A stretch of DNA of 18,538 nt from Crocinitomicaceae bacterium (GCA_030833265.1 JAURHO010000015.1:1-18538); one strand, 5' to 3'; numbered from the stretch's first letter, positions 7,607 to 15,370 are shown. The notes: generated from the letters alone by a model not told the origin. A program made the numbers and translations.

Positions 7607-7614
7607 CAAATTTA
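7607..7614 (-). promoter_or_regulatory. Possible -7 promoter box before the SCO1 gene
   Basis: The minus strand reads TAAATTTG, an exact TAnnTTTG match, overlapping the TAA stop of the upstream kinase gene and ending four bases (CATC) before ATG 7602. If used, transcription would start at or next to the start codon. No clear -33 TTG is seen at the right spacing. It may be chance in an AT-rich junction. Confidence 0.35.
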
Positions 7615-8118
7615 GGTATTCAAGAGCTTTGAAACAGTGACTTTAATCAATTCTTGACGCCGCGTGAGGTCACCTTTCAAAATGGTGAAAGGTCTATTAA
7701 AAGCAACGAGTTCTTGTTGGTACATTTCAAAAAGGCGGTCGCGGTCTGAGGGGTTTTCACGCAGGGGGTCTGGCTCCCAAGGAATGTCAGGCGCACACAG
7801 AAAGTAGTGGTCAAATAGCTGTTCGTTCAACGCTTGAAGAATTTGCTGGTCCACGCGTTGGTATTTTTCCGAAGACCAAATTTGAAAAACATGCATTTCT
7901 GTATCTGCCACCAAAGCGCCTGATGGCCAACTTTCAAGCTGACCTTTGGCCATTTGGAGGAGGTCAAATTCATCGTAGGTAGGCGTTTTTTCTAGATATG
8001 TCCTTGCATATTCAGTTGCAAGCGGCAGGTCAAAAAAAGCCGCAGACCAAGTAGCTAAGGTTGTTTTTCCGCAAGATTCAGGACCCGTAAATGCTATGCG
8101 GATAGCGCCTTTTTCCAT
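7612..8118 (-). CDS. NadR-like ribosylnicotinamide kinase (P-loop ATPase)
   Basis: 168 residues. Residues 12-20 are a Walker A loop (GPESCGKTT); then come the conserved ATEYART segment (34-40), ADTEMHVFQIW with Asp72, and FDHYFLCAPDIPWEPDPLRENP, which together fit the C-terminal kinase domain of NadR (AAA_28 type). That domain phosphorylates nicotinamide riboside to nicotinamide mononucleotide in the cytoplasm. The NMN adenylyltransferase and DNA-binding domains of enteric NadR are absent, so NAD would have to be completed by another adenylyltransferase. The start lies 25 bases inside pnuC, which imports nicotinamide riboside; a transporter and its trapping kinase are a classic pair, which strengthens the call. 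There is no sign of damage. Confidence 0.87.
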   Translation of the reverse strand: MEKGAIRIAFTGPESCGKTTLATWSAAFFDLPLATEYARTYLEKTPTYDEFDLLQMAKGQLESWPSGALVADTEMHVFQIWSSEKYQRVDQQILQALNEQLFDHYFLCAPDIPWEPDPLRENPSDRDRLFEMYQQELVAFNRPFTILKGDLTRRQELIKVTVSKLLNT

Positions 8119-8693
8119 TTTCTGAGTCCGTTAAAAGCTAAAATAAGATAACCAAAATACAAGAAGCTGCTGTACCACCAATGTTCTAGCGCAAACCAGA
8201 TGGTGCCCGTAATATTGATGGCTATCCAGATATACCAGTTTTCCAGCACTTTTCTAGTGGTCAACCATGTTGCAAGTAAGGAAAAAACAAAGAATTGCGC
8301 GTCGAGAATTTCTACTTTGGCGTAAGGTATCCATATAGTGGGATCAAGAACTTTAATCTTTAAATACATGACAAATTCAAGAAAGACAAAACCAGCAATT
8401 ATACTAAGAAATACCCATTTCCAGATGGCTTTCCCCAACGCATGAACAGGCATTTCTTTTTGGGTTTTAGACCAAGTAATCAGGCCATAAAAACCCAAAA
8501 TGATGTAGGAGATTTGTTGGCTAAATAAGCCCCAGGTTCCATTCCTATAAAAGAAGAAGGCATAAAATGTGGCGCTAAAAATACCGAAAATCCAACCACT
8601 CGATTTTTCTTTTGCGATAAACAGCACATAGATAAAGCCGAGCAGCGCAGCGATGAATTCGATTATGGGTGTTAAAAAGTCAAATCCTACCAT
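8094..8693 (-). CDS. pnuC: PnuC-type nicotinamide riboside transporter
   Basis: 199 residues and almost entirely hydrophobic, with about seven predicted inner-membrane helices, the usual PnuC length. Family features include a Trp-rich core (SSGWIFGIFSATFYAFFFY), W near ENWYIWIAINITGT and the final FGYLILAFNGLRKWK. PnuC moves nicotinamide riboside by facilitated diffusion, and phosphorylation inside the cell traps it. The next gene is the matching kinase, overlapping by 25 bases, which favours nicotinamide riboside over thiamine (PnuT) as substrate. The ATG at 8693 lies two bases after the porZ stop, so it is transcribed with porZ. Confidence 0.92.
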   Translation of the reverse strand: MVGFDFLTPIIEFIAALLGFIYVLFIAKEKSSGWIFGIFSATFYAFFFYRNGTWGLFSQQISYIILGFYGLITWSKTQKEMPVHALGKAIWKWVFLSIIAGFVFLEFVMYLKIKVLDPTIWIPYAKVEILDAQFFVFSLLATWLTTRKVLENWYIWIAINITGTIWFALEHWWYSSFLYFGYLILAFNGLRKWKKALSA

Positions 8694-8695
8694 GT

Positions 8696-11035
8696 TTATC
8701 GAATCACGACGACTTTAGCAACTTTGTGATCCCCGCCTTGAACATTCATCGCGGTCCAGAAAAAATAAACGCCTGTAGGTACTTTCTCGCCGTTAGCATT
8801 GAGGCCATGCCAGGTTGCTGTGCCTCCGTTTGAAGTTGTTTTATACACCACATTTCCTGCGGCGTCTGTGACTTTGACGTCTGAGTTATAGCGGATACCT
8901 TGGAGTGTAATTGGACCGTTGTAATCTGGGCGCACCGGATTTGGGAAAACAGTCATTTGCTCATAGGTAGGGTCTTCATAAGAGGCATCGATACGTACAG
9001 AAATTAGTCCGAGATCTGTTACAATATATAGTTCGCCTGTTTCTTGATTCAGTTCGATATCATAAATTGTGTTTGAAACAATGGGTGAATTATCGGTATT
9101 GTATTGTCGGATAATTTCAGTGCCGTCCGGGCTCAATAGAATTAAACCTGCATTAGCTGTTGCCATCCATTTTCGGTTGCCACCATCGACCTCGATATCC
9201 GTGATGTTTGCCTCGCCCAAAACATATTCGGTATTACCTTCAAATGGAACTTTTATGCGTTGGGCATCATAGTCTCCAGGGTTAGCTCCGAAAGCAGCGT
9301 TTGCATTGTAAAGAACCGCGAATCCGGCCTCAGTTCCAATCCAGAGTTCACCATCAAAATCAGCAGCAAGTGCGGTAATTTTATTGGATGGCAAATTGCC
9401 AAGTAATTCTCCGGTTGATAAATTTACGTATTGATCGTCTGAGGGGTCATCGAGGGTTCCATTATGGTTAAATCCTGCTAATCCGTTTGAGTAGGTCCCC
9501 ATCCAAATATGATCTTGAAAGTCAATTTCTAATTTGGTGGTCATTTTATTCGATGGCCCAGCACCCGTATAAAAACTTAGCCAAGAACCATCTTTTTGCA
9601 GCACTTTTAAAGGACGATCTGTGTAGCCATTCAGACACCAAAGGTTTCCACGCTCGTCGTATTTGACAGAAGAAACCAAAGACCAACCATTGCCAATAGA
9701 AACTGGCTCGAGTGGTGAATTGCTTTGGTCAAAAACAAGGGTGTCAGATTCTGAAAGCACCGTGAGTGGCTTAAAAGAATAGGTGCTACTGGCTACTTGC
9801 TTGGGATTTTTCGGGTTGACTGCAATACTGATGAAATCCCACATTTTGCTTTCATCCCAACTGGTCACTTTCGGGACATTATGTGACCGCCACTGCCCCT
9901 CTTCCAAAATATGAATGCCATTTCTCGTAAAAGCGGGGGCAATTTCTGCCTCTAGCCTTCCTGAACTCACGGCTAAAACGCCCTTCTGCCAATCCATTGA
10001 ATAGACAAATCGATTGGCCAAGCCTTCAATCGGGTAGCGTTTGCAAGCATATTCGTTGATGTGCTCTTGAAGGCCCCAAGCTTGATCAGCACCCCAAAAA
10101 GCATTATTTAAATAACAGATTCTTGACGTATTCAACCAACGATCAAGCAAATTAGAAGAATAGGCCGTTTGCCACTGGGCTTGAGCGTTATAGAGCATAA
10201 AGCCGCCATCGGTACAAATCGCCATTTGATTACCAAGTGCTTGGATAGAATAGATTTCAATTGTGAATGGCTGATCTGTAACTAATTGTAATTGGTCATT
10301 GACTAGCCTAAAAACGCTGTCTTGACCGTAAACATCATTTTTACGCAGCACCCAAAATTGTTGACCAATTTGCTGCAACTCAGCGTATTTGTTGGTGGGT
10401 TGATACGGGAAACGAAGATCGCGGTCCCATTGAGAGAAGTCGGGTAAAGCAGGGTTGCTGCGCAAGCCCTTCAGCATCTGACTTGGCGTAAGGGCAAATA
10501 TGGAGTCGGCGCTGATGGCTACGTCCATTATGGGTTCTAGGCCATTTGTCGGGTAAAAAGTATCTTTAATTTCGTCTTTGGCCGCATCAATTAAAACAAT
10601 AGAAAAATCATTGGCCGCATAAACATAAGCGCCGTTTCGCTCGAAGTGATTAATGCGTTTTGAGTTGGCAATATTGGCCAATTTAATGGCGGGAATATTG
10701 GTGATGGTGCCATTTTGCCATTTGTCGATGTTGCCATTGGTGTAGCCAATATAAACAGCATCTTGAACGTCGTCATGGTAAATACAAGAAATGAAAACGT
10801 CTGAAAGACCGTTCAGAGAAGTCTTGAGCTCGCCTTCTTCCGTGCTCGGGTTGTAAATGTAGAGGCCATTCTCTAGGGCCGTAAAAACGCGTGTTCCATC
10901 GGAAACGATGTCGATGGCTTTGGAACTCGACACATGGAATTTCCAAGACTCCATGGGGATTTGAGCGTTTGCCTGCCAAGAAATGAGCAAGAGCATTCCA
11001 GTGTAAAAGAACTGATGTAGCAAGTTTTTAGTCAT
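8696..11035 (-). CDS. porZ: PorZ-type T9SS protein (beta-propeller, attachment complex)
   Basis: 779 residues from ATG 11035. An upstream in-frame start at 11119 is rejected because its 28 extra codons lie wholly in the glycosyltransferase gene and would hide the signal peptide (about 1-24, ending WQANAQ). The chain is made of two-component-regulator-type propeller blades, for example VFTALENGLYIYNP, HIWMGTYSNGLAGF and ELWIGTEAGFAVLYN, and ends in a sorting-domain-like fold (MTVFPNPVRPDYNG, VKVTDAAGNVVY, VPTGVYFFW). This is the PorZ layout of two propellers plus a C-terminal domain. In Porphyromonas gingivalis PorZ sits on the cell surface with the sortase PorU and helps to attach A-LPS to T9SS cargo. 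The start overlaps the glycosyltransferase stop by eight bases. Its closeness to a T9SS cargo operon fits this role, although T9SS genes are usually scattered. Confidence 0.88.
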   Translation of the reverse strand: MTKNLLHQFFYTGMLLLISWQANAQIPMESWKFHVSSSKAIDIVSDGTRVFTALENGLYIYNPSTEEGELKTSLNGLSDVFISCIYHDDVQDAVYIGYTNGNIDKWQNGTITNIPAIKLANIANSKRINHFERNGAYVYAANDFSIVLIDAAKDEIKDTFYPTNGLEPIMDVAISADSIFALTPSQMLKGLRSNPALPDFSQWDRDLRFPYQPTNKYAELQQIGQQFWVLRKNDVYGQDSVFRLVNDQLQLVTDQPFTIEIYSIQALGNQMAICTDGGFMLYNAQAQWQTAYSSNLLDRWLNTSRICYLNNAFWGADQAWGLQEHINEYACKRYPIEGLANRFVYSMDWQKGVLAVSSGRLEAEIAPAFTRNGIHILEEGQWRSHNVPKVTSWDESKMWDFISIAVNPKNPKQVASSTYSFKPLTVLSESDTLVFDQSNSPLEPVSIGNGWSLVSSVKYDERGNLWCLNGYTDRPLKVLQKDGSWLSFYTGAGPSNKMTTKLEIDFQDHIWMGTYSNGLAGFNHNGTLDDPSDDQYVNLSTGELLGNLPSNKITALAADFDGELWIGTEAGFAVLYNANAAFGANPGDYDAQRIKVPFEGNTEYVLGEANITDIEVDGGNRKWMATANAGLILLSPDGTEIIRQYNTDNSPIVSNTIYDIELNQETGELYIVTDLGLISVRIDASYEDPTYEQMTVFPNPVRPDYNGPITLQGIRYNSDVKVTDAAGNVVYKTTSNGGTATWHGLNANGEKVPTGVYFFWTAMNVQGGDHKVAKVVVIR

Positions 11036-11978
11036 GGATGCTGTTTGCTTTAATGATGTAGGTTGGGCGCTGCTTGCTCTGTACAAAGAGCTTGCCAAGA
11101 TAGATCCCCGCAATACCAATTAATATCATTTGAATGCCACCTATGAAAAGAACAGAAGCAATGAGGGAAGTCCAGCCGGTGATGGCTTCAGAAGTGAACA
11201 AAGCCAAATAAACAGCATAGCAACCGTACAGGAAGGCCAAACATGCAAAGAATAAGCCTAAATAAATAGATAAATAAAGCGGTTTGGCACTCGAAGACGT
11301 GATGCCGTTAATCGCAAACTGAAACATTTTAGAAAATGAATATTTCGTTTGACCACTATGGCGTTTCGCCGGAATGTAGTCTATTCCGACCTGCTTGAAA
11401 CCAAGCGTTGGAATGAGGCCGCGTAAAAATAAATCAGCTTCTTTGAAAGCTTTTATGGCATTAACAACTTTGCGATCCATGAGGCGAAAATCGGCGGTGC
11501 CCTCTTCGATAGGTACCTCAGCAAGCCGATTGGCCAACCAATAAAAAAGCTTAGCGCTTTTGCGCTTGAAAAAGCCAATGCTTTGTTGATCCTGACGACG
11601 CGTGTAAACAAGTTCGGCGCCATTTTTCCAGAGTGCATACATCTCGGCGATAAGCTCCGGTGGATGCTGGAGGTCAGCGTCAAGGCTAACAACCGCAGCA
11701 CCTCGGGCGTGATCAAGGCCAGCTTTTAAAGCATATTGGTGGCCGAAATTTTTGCTGAACTGAAGGTACTGGACCTGCTTGTTTTCGGAGCGGGCTTGTT
11801 TGATGTTTTCCAAGGATTGGTCAGTGCTACCGTCATCGATAAAAATATATTCGTAAGCGGTGCAGCCCATACTGGACATGGTTTGCTCTAACCTTTGGAT
11901 CAATAATGCAATGTTTCCTTCCTCGTTGTAGGTCGGAATAATCACAGAAAGTTCGATATGGTCAGGCTTGTGTTCCAT
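11028..11978 (-). CDS. Polyprenol-phosphate glycosyltransferase (GT2, DPM1/GtrB-like)
   Basis: 316 residues. Residues 10-230 are a GT-A fold: SVIIPTYNEEGN, FIDDGSTD with Asp48/49, LDADLQHPPE with the metal-binding DxD at 100-102, GTADFRLMDR (160-169) and RHSGQTKYSF (206-215). Two helices of about 25 residues follow (about 233-261 and 273-298), as in GtrB and ArnC-like enzymes, which transfer a sugar from a nucleotide donor to undecaprenyl phosphate on the inner face of the inner membrane. The sugar cannot be told from the sequence. It appears to be the first gene of the long minus-strand operon and overlaps porZ by eight bases (ATGACTAA). A link with the surface glycan used by PorZ/PorU is suggested only by this overlap. 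Confidence 0.92.
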   Translation of the reverse strand: MEHKPDHIELSVIIPTYNEEGNIALLIQRLEQTMSSMGCTAYEYIFIDDGSTDQSLENIKQARSENKQVQYLQFSKNFGHQYALKAGLDHARGAAVVSLDADLQHPPELIAEMYALWKNGAELVYTRRQDQQSIGFFKRKSAKLFYWLANRLAEVPIEEGTADFRLMDRKVVNAIKAFKEADLFLRGLIPTLGFKQVGIDYIPAKRHSGQTKYSFSKMFQFAINGITSSSAKPLYLSIYLGLFFACLAFLYGCYAVYLALFTSEAITGWTSLIASVLFIGGIQMILIGIAGIYLGKLFVQSKQRPTYIIKANSIHD

Positions 11979-11984
11979 GTAAAG

Positions 11985-11992
11985 CGAAATTA
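11985..11992 (-). promoter_or_regulatory. Weak candidate -7 box for the glycosyltransferase operon
   Basis: The minus strand reads TAATTTCG, one mismatch from TAnnTTTG, six bases before ATG 11978. No matching -33 element is clear. It is the best candidate on this strand in the 102-base divergent gap to the RidA gene, but a weak one. Confidence 0.25.
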
Positions 11993-12057
11993 AGCAATAA
12001 TCTGTTCTTTACCTCAGGTTCTGAGCCTAAGTTCGGGCTAATTCCGCCTCCTTTCCT

Positions 12058-12065
12058 TATATTTG
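12058..12065 (+). promoter_or_regulatory. Probable -7 promoter box for the RidA operon
   Basis: TATATTTG matches TAnnTTTG exactly and lies 15 bases before ATG 12081 in the divergent gap. TTCG at 12032-12035, 22 bases upstream, is a one-mismatch -33 candidate. A TTG in the RidA reading frame (12063) falls inside this box, which argues against that TTG as the start. Confidence 0.55.
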
Positions 12066-12080
12066 CCTAAATTCTGCATT

Positions 12081-12518
12081 ATGTCAGCAAATGAACGTAT
12101 ATCCACAGACAAAGCTCCCAAACCAGTAGGCCTTTATCCGCATGCGCGTCGTGTGGGTAACCTTTTGTTTTTGTCGGGTGTGGGCCCAAGAGTAGCCGGC
12201 TCAGATGCCAACGACTCTTCTGTGCCTGGTCTTAAACTTGATCACAACGGAAACTTCATCACCTTTGATTTCGAAGCACAGTGTCGCAGCGTCTTTGAAA
12301 ATGTAAGGGCTATTCTCGAGGCTTCTGGCTCCTCTTGGGATCAACTCATTGATGTCACTGTCTTTTTGGTCAATATGAAACGTGATTTTCATTCATACAA
12401 CCGACTTTATGCAGAGTATTTCAAAGACAACCTTCCTTGCCGAACCACTGTAGAAATTTCTTCTTTACCTACGCCTATTGCCATCGAACTCAAATGTATT
12501 GCCACTATTGAATCTTAA
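12081..12518 (+). CDS. RidA/YjgF-family deaminase, 2-aminomuconate-deaminase-like
   Basis: 145 residues from ATG 12081. A TTG 18 bases upstream is open but lies within the promoter box. RidA-fold proteins form trimers that hydrolyse reactive imines and enamines. The two residues that matter are present: Arg121 in CRTTVE and Glu136 in IAIELKCIA. The chain is longer than typical RidA (about 128) because of an extra loop at about 37-58 (RVAGSDANDSSVPG). The phrases KPVGLYPHARRVGNLLFLSG and DVTVFLVNM recall 2-aminomuconate deaminases of the kynurenine route of tryptophan breakdown. No other kynurenine-pathway gene is in view, so the substrate remains open. Three bases separate it from the next gene, so the two are probably co-transcribed. 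Confidence 0.9.
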   Translation: MSANERISTDKAPKPVGLYPHARRVGNLLFLSGVGPRVAGSDANDSSVPGLKLDHNGNFITFDFEAQCRSVFENVRAILEASGSSWDQLIDVTVFLVNMKRDFHSYNRLYAEYFKDNLPCRTTVEISSLPTPIAIELKCIATIES

Positions 12519-12521
12519 AAC

Positions 12522-13103
12522 ATGAGCGCATTTATTATCCGAATTATTCTTGCTGTAGTAGCCACCTTCTTTAATGTTTATCTGTTTGTTTCAGGTCATT
12601 GGGGTTGGGGTATTACTTTTATTTTCATCACGACCCTAATCATCCTTTCTTTCTTCAGAAATGAAAACATGATTTTAGCGCTCAACCAAATGCGTGTGGG
12701 CAATCAAGATAAGGCGAAGGCCTATATCAATAAAATTACCCACCCACAGTTTTTGCCGCGCAAGCAGCACGCCTATGTGTTGTACCTCAGAGCAGTGCTT
12801 GGTGCCCAAGAATTGGGTTTTAATAACGCCGAACAATTGTTGCGCAAAGCTATGGGCCTTGGTCTCAGAACCAACGAAGACAACGCTGTTGCACGCATGC
12901 ACCTTGCCGGTATCTGCGCACAAACAGGACGTCGTCAGGAAGCTTTGACACTTTTAGCTGAAGCCAAAAAACACGACAAAAACGGCATGCTCCGCGATCA
13001 AATCAAAATGTTACAACAACAATTGCAAGCAGCGCCATCTAAAAATCAAATGCGCATGGCCCAAATGATGGGTGGACGTAAGAAAACGCCAAAAATGCGC
13101 TAA
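12522..13103 (+). CDS. TPR-containing small membrane protein
   Basis: 193 residues. Two hydrophobic segments lie at the N-terminus (about 4-22 and 28-45, separated by SGHWGWG), giving a hairpin in the inner membrane. From about residue 50 the chain is helical with tetratricopeptide-like repeats (NQMRVGNQDKAKAYINKI, HAYVLYLRAVLGAQELGF, ARMHLAGICAQTGRRQEALT), so the soluble part probably binds another protein on the cytoplasmic side. The C-terminus is a basic, Met-rich tail (RMAQMMGGRKKTPKMR). The function is unknown; similar small TPR proteins occur in many Bacteroidota. It sits between the RidA and methyltransferase genes with gaps of three bases and one base, so it is the middle gene of an operon. 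Confidence 0.8.
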   Translation: MSAFIIRIILAVVATFFNVYLFVSGHWGWGITFIFITTLIILSFFRNENMILALNQMRVGNQDKAKAYINKITHPQFLPRKQHAYVLYLRAVLGAQELGFNNAEQLLRKAMGLGLRTNEDNAVARMHLAGICAQTGRRQEALTLLAEAKKHDKNGMLRDQIKMLQQQLQAAPSKNQMRMAQMMGGRKKTPKMR

Positions 13104-13104
13104 T

Positions 13105-13971
13105 ATGTCAGATAAAAAGCGCACCGTTGCGCCTTCATGGCCCGACTACCAACTGCTTGATGCAGGAGGTGGCAAAAAACTAGAGCGCTGGGGCAACGTT
13201 ATTACCATTCGCCCAGATATTCAAGCTTATTTTCATTCCGGAAAGCCCTTCACCGAGTGGCGCAGTATGGCCCACTGGGAATTTGTAGAAGTCCCCGGCA
13301 AAAATGGTCGTTGGAAAGCACTCAAAACCGATGCGCCTACAGAATGGGTCATTAGTTTTGGCCGGCTCAAATTTGTGCTCGGGACCTCCACCTTTAAACA
13401 CGTTGGCCTCTTCCCAGAACAAGCCATCAACTGGAACCACCTAGACAAATACGTCAAATCCGAGGACAAATTTTTAAACCTCTTTGCTTACACCGGGGCA
13501 GCTAGCTGCATGGCAAGGCTCAAAGGCGCAGATACTTTTCATATCGATTCGTCGAAGTCCATTTTAAATTGGGCAAAACTCAATATGGACGAAAGTCGTT
13601 TGCTGAATATCCATTGGGTACTCGAGGACGCGCTCAAATTTGCTGAAAGAGAAGCGAGGCGTGGCAAAAAATATGACTACATCTTGATGGACCCACCTGC
13701 CTGGGGAAATGGTGTTAAAGGAGAAAAATGGAAGCTCGAAGACAAAATAGATCAGCTTTTTGCTGCCTGCGCCGAAATTCTTGAACCAAGTGGTCGCCTC
13801 ACGCTGAATACCTATTCGCCTTCAATTGAAGCCAACTTGCTCACCGAATTAGCAGAAATGTACTTTCCTGGAAGAAATGTTGAACAGTCTGAACTTTACC
13901 TTGAAAGCCAAACCGAGAAGTCTTTGTATTGCGGTGAATTAGTACGCATTCATCCGCAAGACCTAGAGTAA
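13105..13971 (+). CDS. Class I SAM-dependent methyltransferase, RlmI-like (rRNA type)
   Basis: 288 residues from ATG 13105, one base after the TPR stop. An upstream in-frame ATG (13072) would start inside the TPR gene and was not chosen. The Rossmann core is at about 122-280: LNLFAYTGAAS binds SAM, FHIDSSK carries the acidic residue for the ribose hydroxyls, and WVLEDALKF and LMDPPAW (DPPxF/W, 196-200) are typical of COG1092 enzymes that methylate 23S rRNA cytosine (RlmI) and relatives. The N-terminal PUA domain of RlmI is missing; residues 1-115 are a short beta-rich domain instead. The target base is therefore not certain. Its stop lies nine bases past the stop of the convergent PhoH-type gene. 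Confidence 0.88.
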   Translation: MSDKKRTVAPSWPDYQLLDAGGGKKLERWGNVITIRPDIQAYFHSGKPFTEWRSMAHWEFVEVPGKNGRWKALKTDAPTEWVISFGRLKFVLGTSTFKHVGLFPEQAINWNHLDKYVKSEDKFLNLFAYTGAASCMARLKGADTFHIDSSKSILNWAKLNMDESRLLNIHWVLEDALKFAEREARRGKKYDYILMDPPAWGNGVKGEKWKLEDKIDQLFAACAEILEPSGRLTLNTYSPSIEANLLTELAEMYFPGRNVEQSELYLESQTEKSLYCGELVRIHPQDLE

Positions 13972-15288
13972 ATCATTGGCCAAATTTGCCAATTCCGAAC
14001 GCTCTCCTTTTTCGAGTCTCACATTTGCAAACAACGGCTGTCCTTGAAGTCGGTCAATTAAGTAGGCCAAGCCATTACTGTTTTCATCCAAATAGGGCGT
14101 GTCAATCTGATGCACGTCTCCGGTAAATACAATTTTAGTATTCTCCCCCGCCCTTGTAATGATGGTTTTAACCTCATGTGGCGTTAAATTCTGGGCCTCA
14201 TCAATGATAAACATAATGTTACTCAGGCTTCGACCTCTGATAAATGCCAAAGGTGTAATAACAATGCGTTTGGTTTGCTCCATTTCTAAAATGGCCTTGT
14301 ATTTCTTCTCATTTTCGCCAAACTGAGACTTGATAAACTTGAGGTTATCCCAGAGTGGTTCCATGTATGGGCCAATTTTATCATCGGCATCGCCAGGTAA
14401 AAAACCGATCTCTTTATTAGAAAGTGGCACCAAAGGTCTGGCTAAAATAACCTGATTGAACTTTTTGTTTTGTTCCAAAGCAGAGGCAAGTGCCAAGAGT
14501 GTTTTTCCGGTACCCGCAACACCTTGCATCGCGACAAGTTTTACATCCGGATTAAGTAAGGCGTGAAAAGCAAATGCCTGCTCTGCATTTTTAGGCTTGA
14601 TGCCATAAACAAATTCTTTTTCGATGCGCTCGATGCAATCAGTATGATGGTTGTAGAATGCCAATGATGACGTTTTGCCATTTTTTAAGATGTAGTAACC
14701 ATTGGTAACTTTTTTGGCGCCTAATAAACCATTTTCTTCAATACTGCCTCTAGTAAAAATTTCGCGAATGACTTCTGAATCAATGCCATCAATGCCATAT
14801 TTACCAGCCGTTTCTATCTCTTGCGCATTAACTTTGCCTGTTTCATAATCTTCGGCAACCACACCAAGCGCCTTAGCTTTAATGCGCAAATTGATGTCTT
14901 TGGTAACTAAAACAACCGTTCGTTTAGGTTCGGCCTCCATCAAATTCAAAGCCGCATTGATGATTTTGTGGTCATTTTTGCCCATGGCATAAACCTTCTC
15001 AGCATTTATTCCAGAAGGCTGCTCATCCATTACTACTTTGAATTTACCTAGTGTTTTACCTAGCGAAATCCATTCTTGCAACGAACCGCTTCCTGAAAGT
15101 TTGTCGATAAAGCGAATGACTTCCCTGGCTGAAAAATTCTTGGTGTCGTTTCCAATTTTGAACTTATCGAGCTCTTCAAGGACTGTTATCGGAATAGCAA
15201 CGTAATGTTCTTTAAAATTGACAATTGCATCGAAGTCGTGTAGCAAGACAGAGGTGTCAAGCACAAAGATTTTTTCCTTTTTTCGCAT
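13963..15288 (-). CDS. PhoH-family ATPase with N-terminal PIN domain
   Basis: 441 residues from ATG 15288. A TTG 15 codons upstream is open but adds only a lysine-rich leader and coincides with a likely -33 element. Residues of about 6-150 are a PIN ribonuclease domain: acidic residues in FVLDTSVLLHD (Asp11), VLEELDKFK and VTKDINLR. Residues of about 225-441 are the PhoH P-loop domain, with Walker A GVAGTGKT (256-263) and Walker B FIIDEAQ (Asp363/Glu364). This PhoH2/YlaK layout is linked to ATP-dependent RNA unwinding and cleavage; in mycobacteria the homologue pairs with a small antitoxin-like protein (PhoAT). No small partner gene is seen next to it here. It converges with the methyltransferase gene with a nine-base overlap. 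Confidence 0.93.
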   Translation of the reverse strand: MRKKEKIFVLDTSVLLHDFDAIVNFKEHYVAIPITVLEELDKFKIGNDTKNFSAREVIRFIDKLSGSGSLQEWISLGKTLGKFKVVMDEQPSGINAEKVYAMGKNDHKIINAALNLMEAEPKRTVVLVTKDINLRIKAKALGVVAEDYETGKVNAQEIETAGKYGIDGIDSEVIREIFTRGSIEENGLLGAKKVTNGYYILKNGKTSSLAFYNHHTDCIERIEKEFVYGIKPKNAEQAFAFHALLNPDVKLVAMQGVAGTGKTLLALASALEQNKKFNQVILARPLVPLSNKEIGFLPGDADDKIGPYMEPLWDNLKFIKSQFGENEKKYKAILEMEQTKRIVITPLAFIRGRSLSNIMFIIDEAQNLTPHEVKTIITRAGENTKIVFTGDVHQIDTPYLDENSNGLAYLIDRLQGQPLFANVRLEKGERSELANLANDLL

Positions 15289-15301
15289 CCGCTTTTTTGT
15301 T

Positions 15302-15333
15302 TGAATATACTTTTTTTTCTTTTTGAAAAACAA
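15302..15333 (-). promoter_or_regulatory. Possible promoter of the PhoH-type gene
   Basis: On the minus strand a TTG (15333-15331) lies 21 bases before TATATTCA (15309-15302), a partial TAnnTTTG match with two mismatches. The box is 13 bases before ATG 15288. The spacing fits a Bacteroidota promoter; the -7 match is imperfect. The tract between is A-rich. Confidence 0.35.
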
Positions 15334-15370
15334 GTTGCGGTGAAATTAAAAAGGCAGTATGTTGTGAATG

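Noticed and set aside
11036..11119. Upstream start that would lengthen porZ by 28 residues
   Set aside because: The added part lies in the glycosyltransferase gene and would bury the clear signal peptide that begins at ATG 11035.
12013..12025. CTCAG-GTT-CTGAG palindrome in the divergent gap
   Set aside because: A 5-bp stem is within chance for this length, and it lies well away from the promoter boxes.
12063..12080. TTG start 18 bases upstream of the RidA ATG
   Set aside because: The TTG is part of the exact TAnnTTTG box; the transcript would probably start after it.
13072..13104. Upstream ATG for the methyltransferase inside the TPR gene
   Set aside because: ATG 13105 gives one-base spacing and a normal N-terminus; the extra 11 residues are the TPR gene's basic tail read in another frame.
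13963..15288. A toxin-antitoxin module built on the PIN-PhoH protein
   Set aside because: No small antitoxin-like gene is next to it; the neighbours are a methyltransferase and an epimerase.
15289..15333. TTG start giving the PhoH-type protein a 15-residue lysine-rich leader
   Set aside because: The PIN domain begins right after ATG 15288, and the leader comes from an A-rich tract that looks like promoter DNA.
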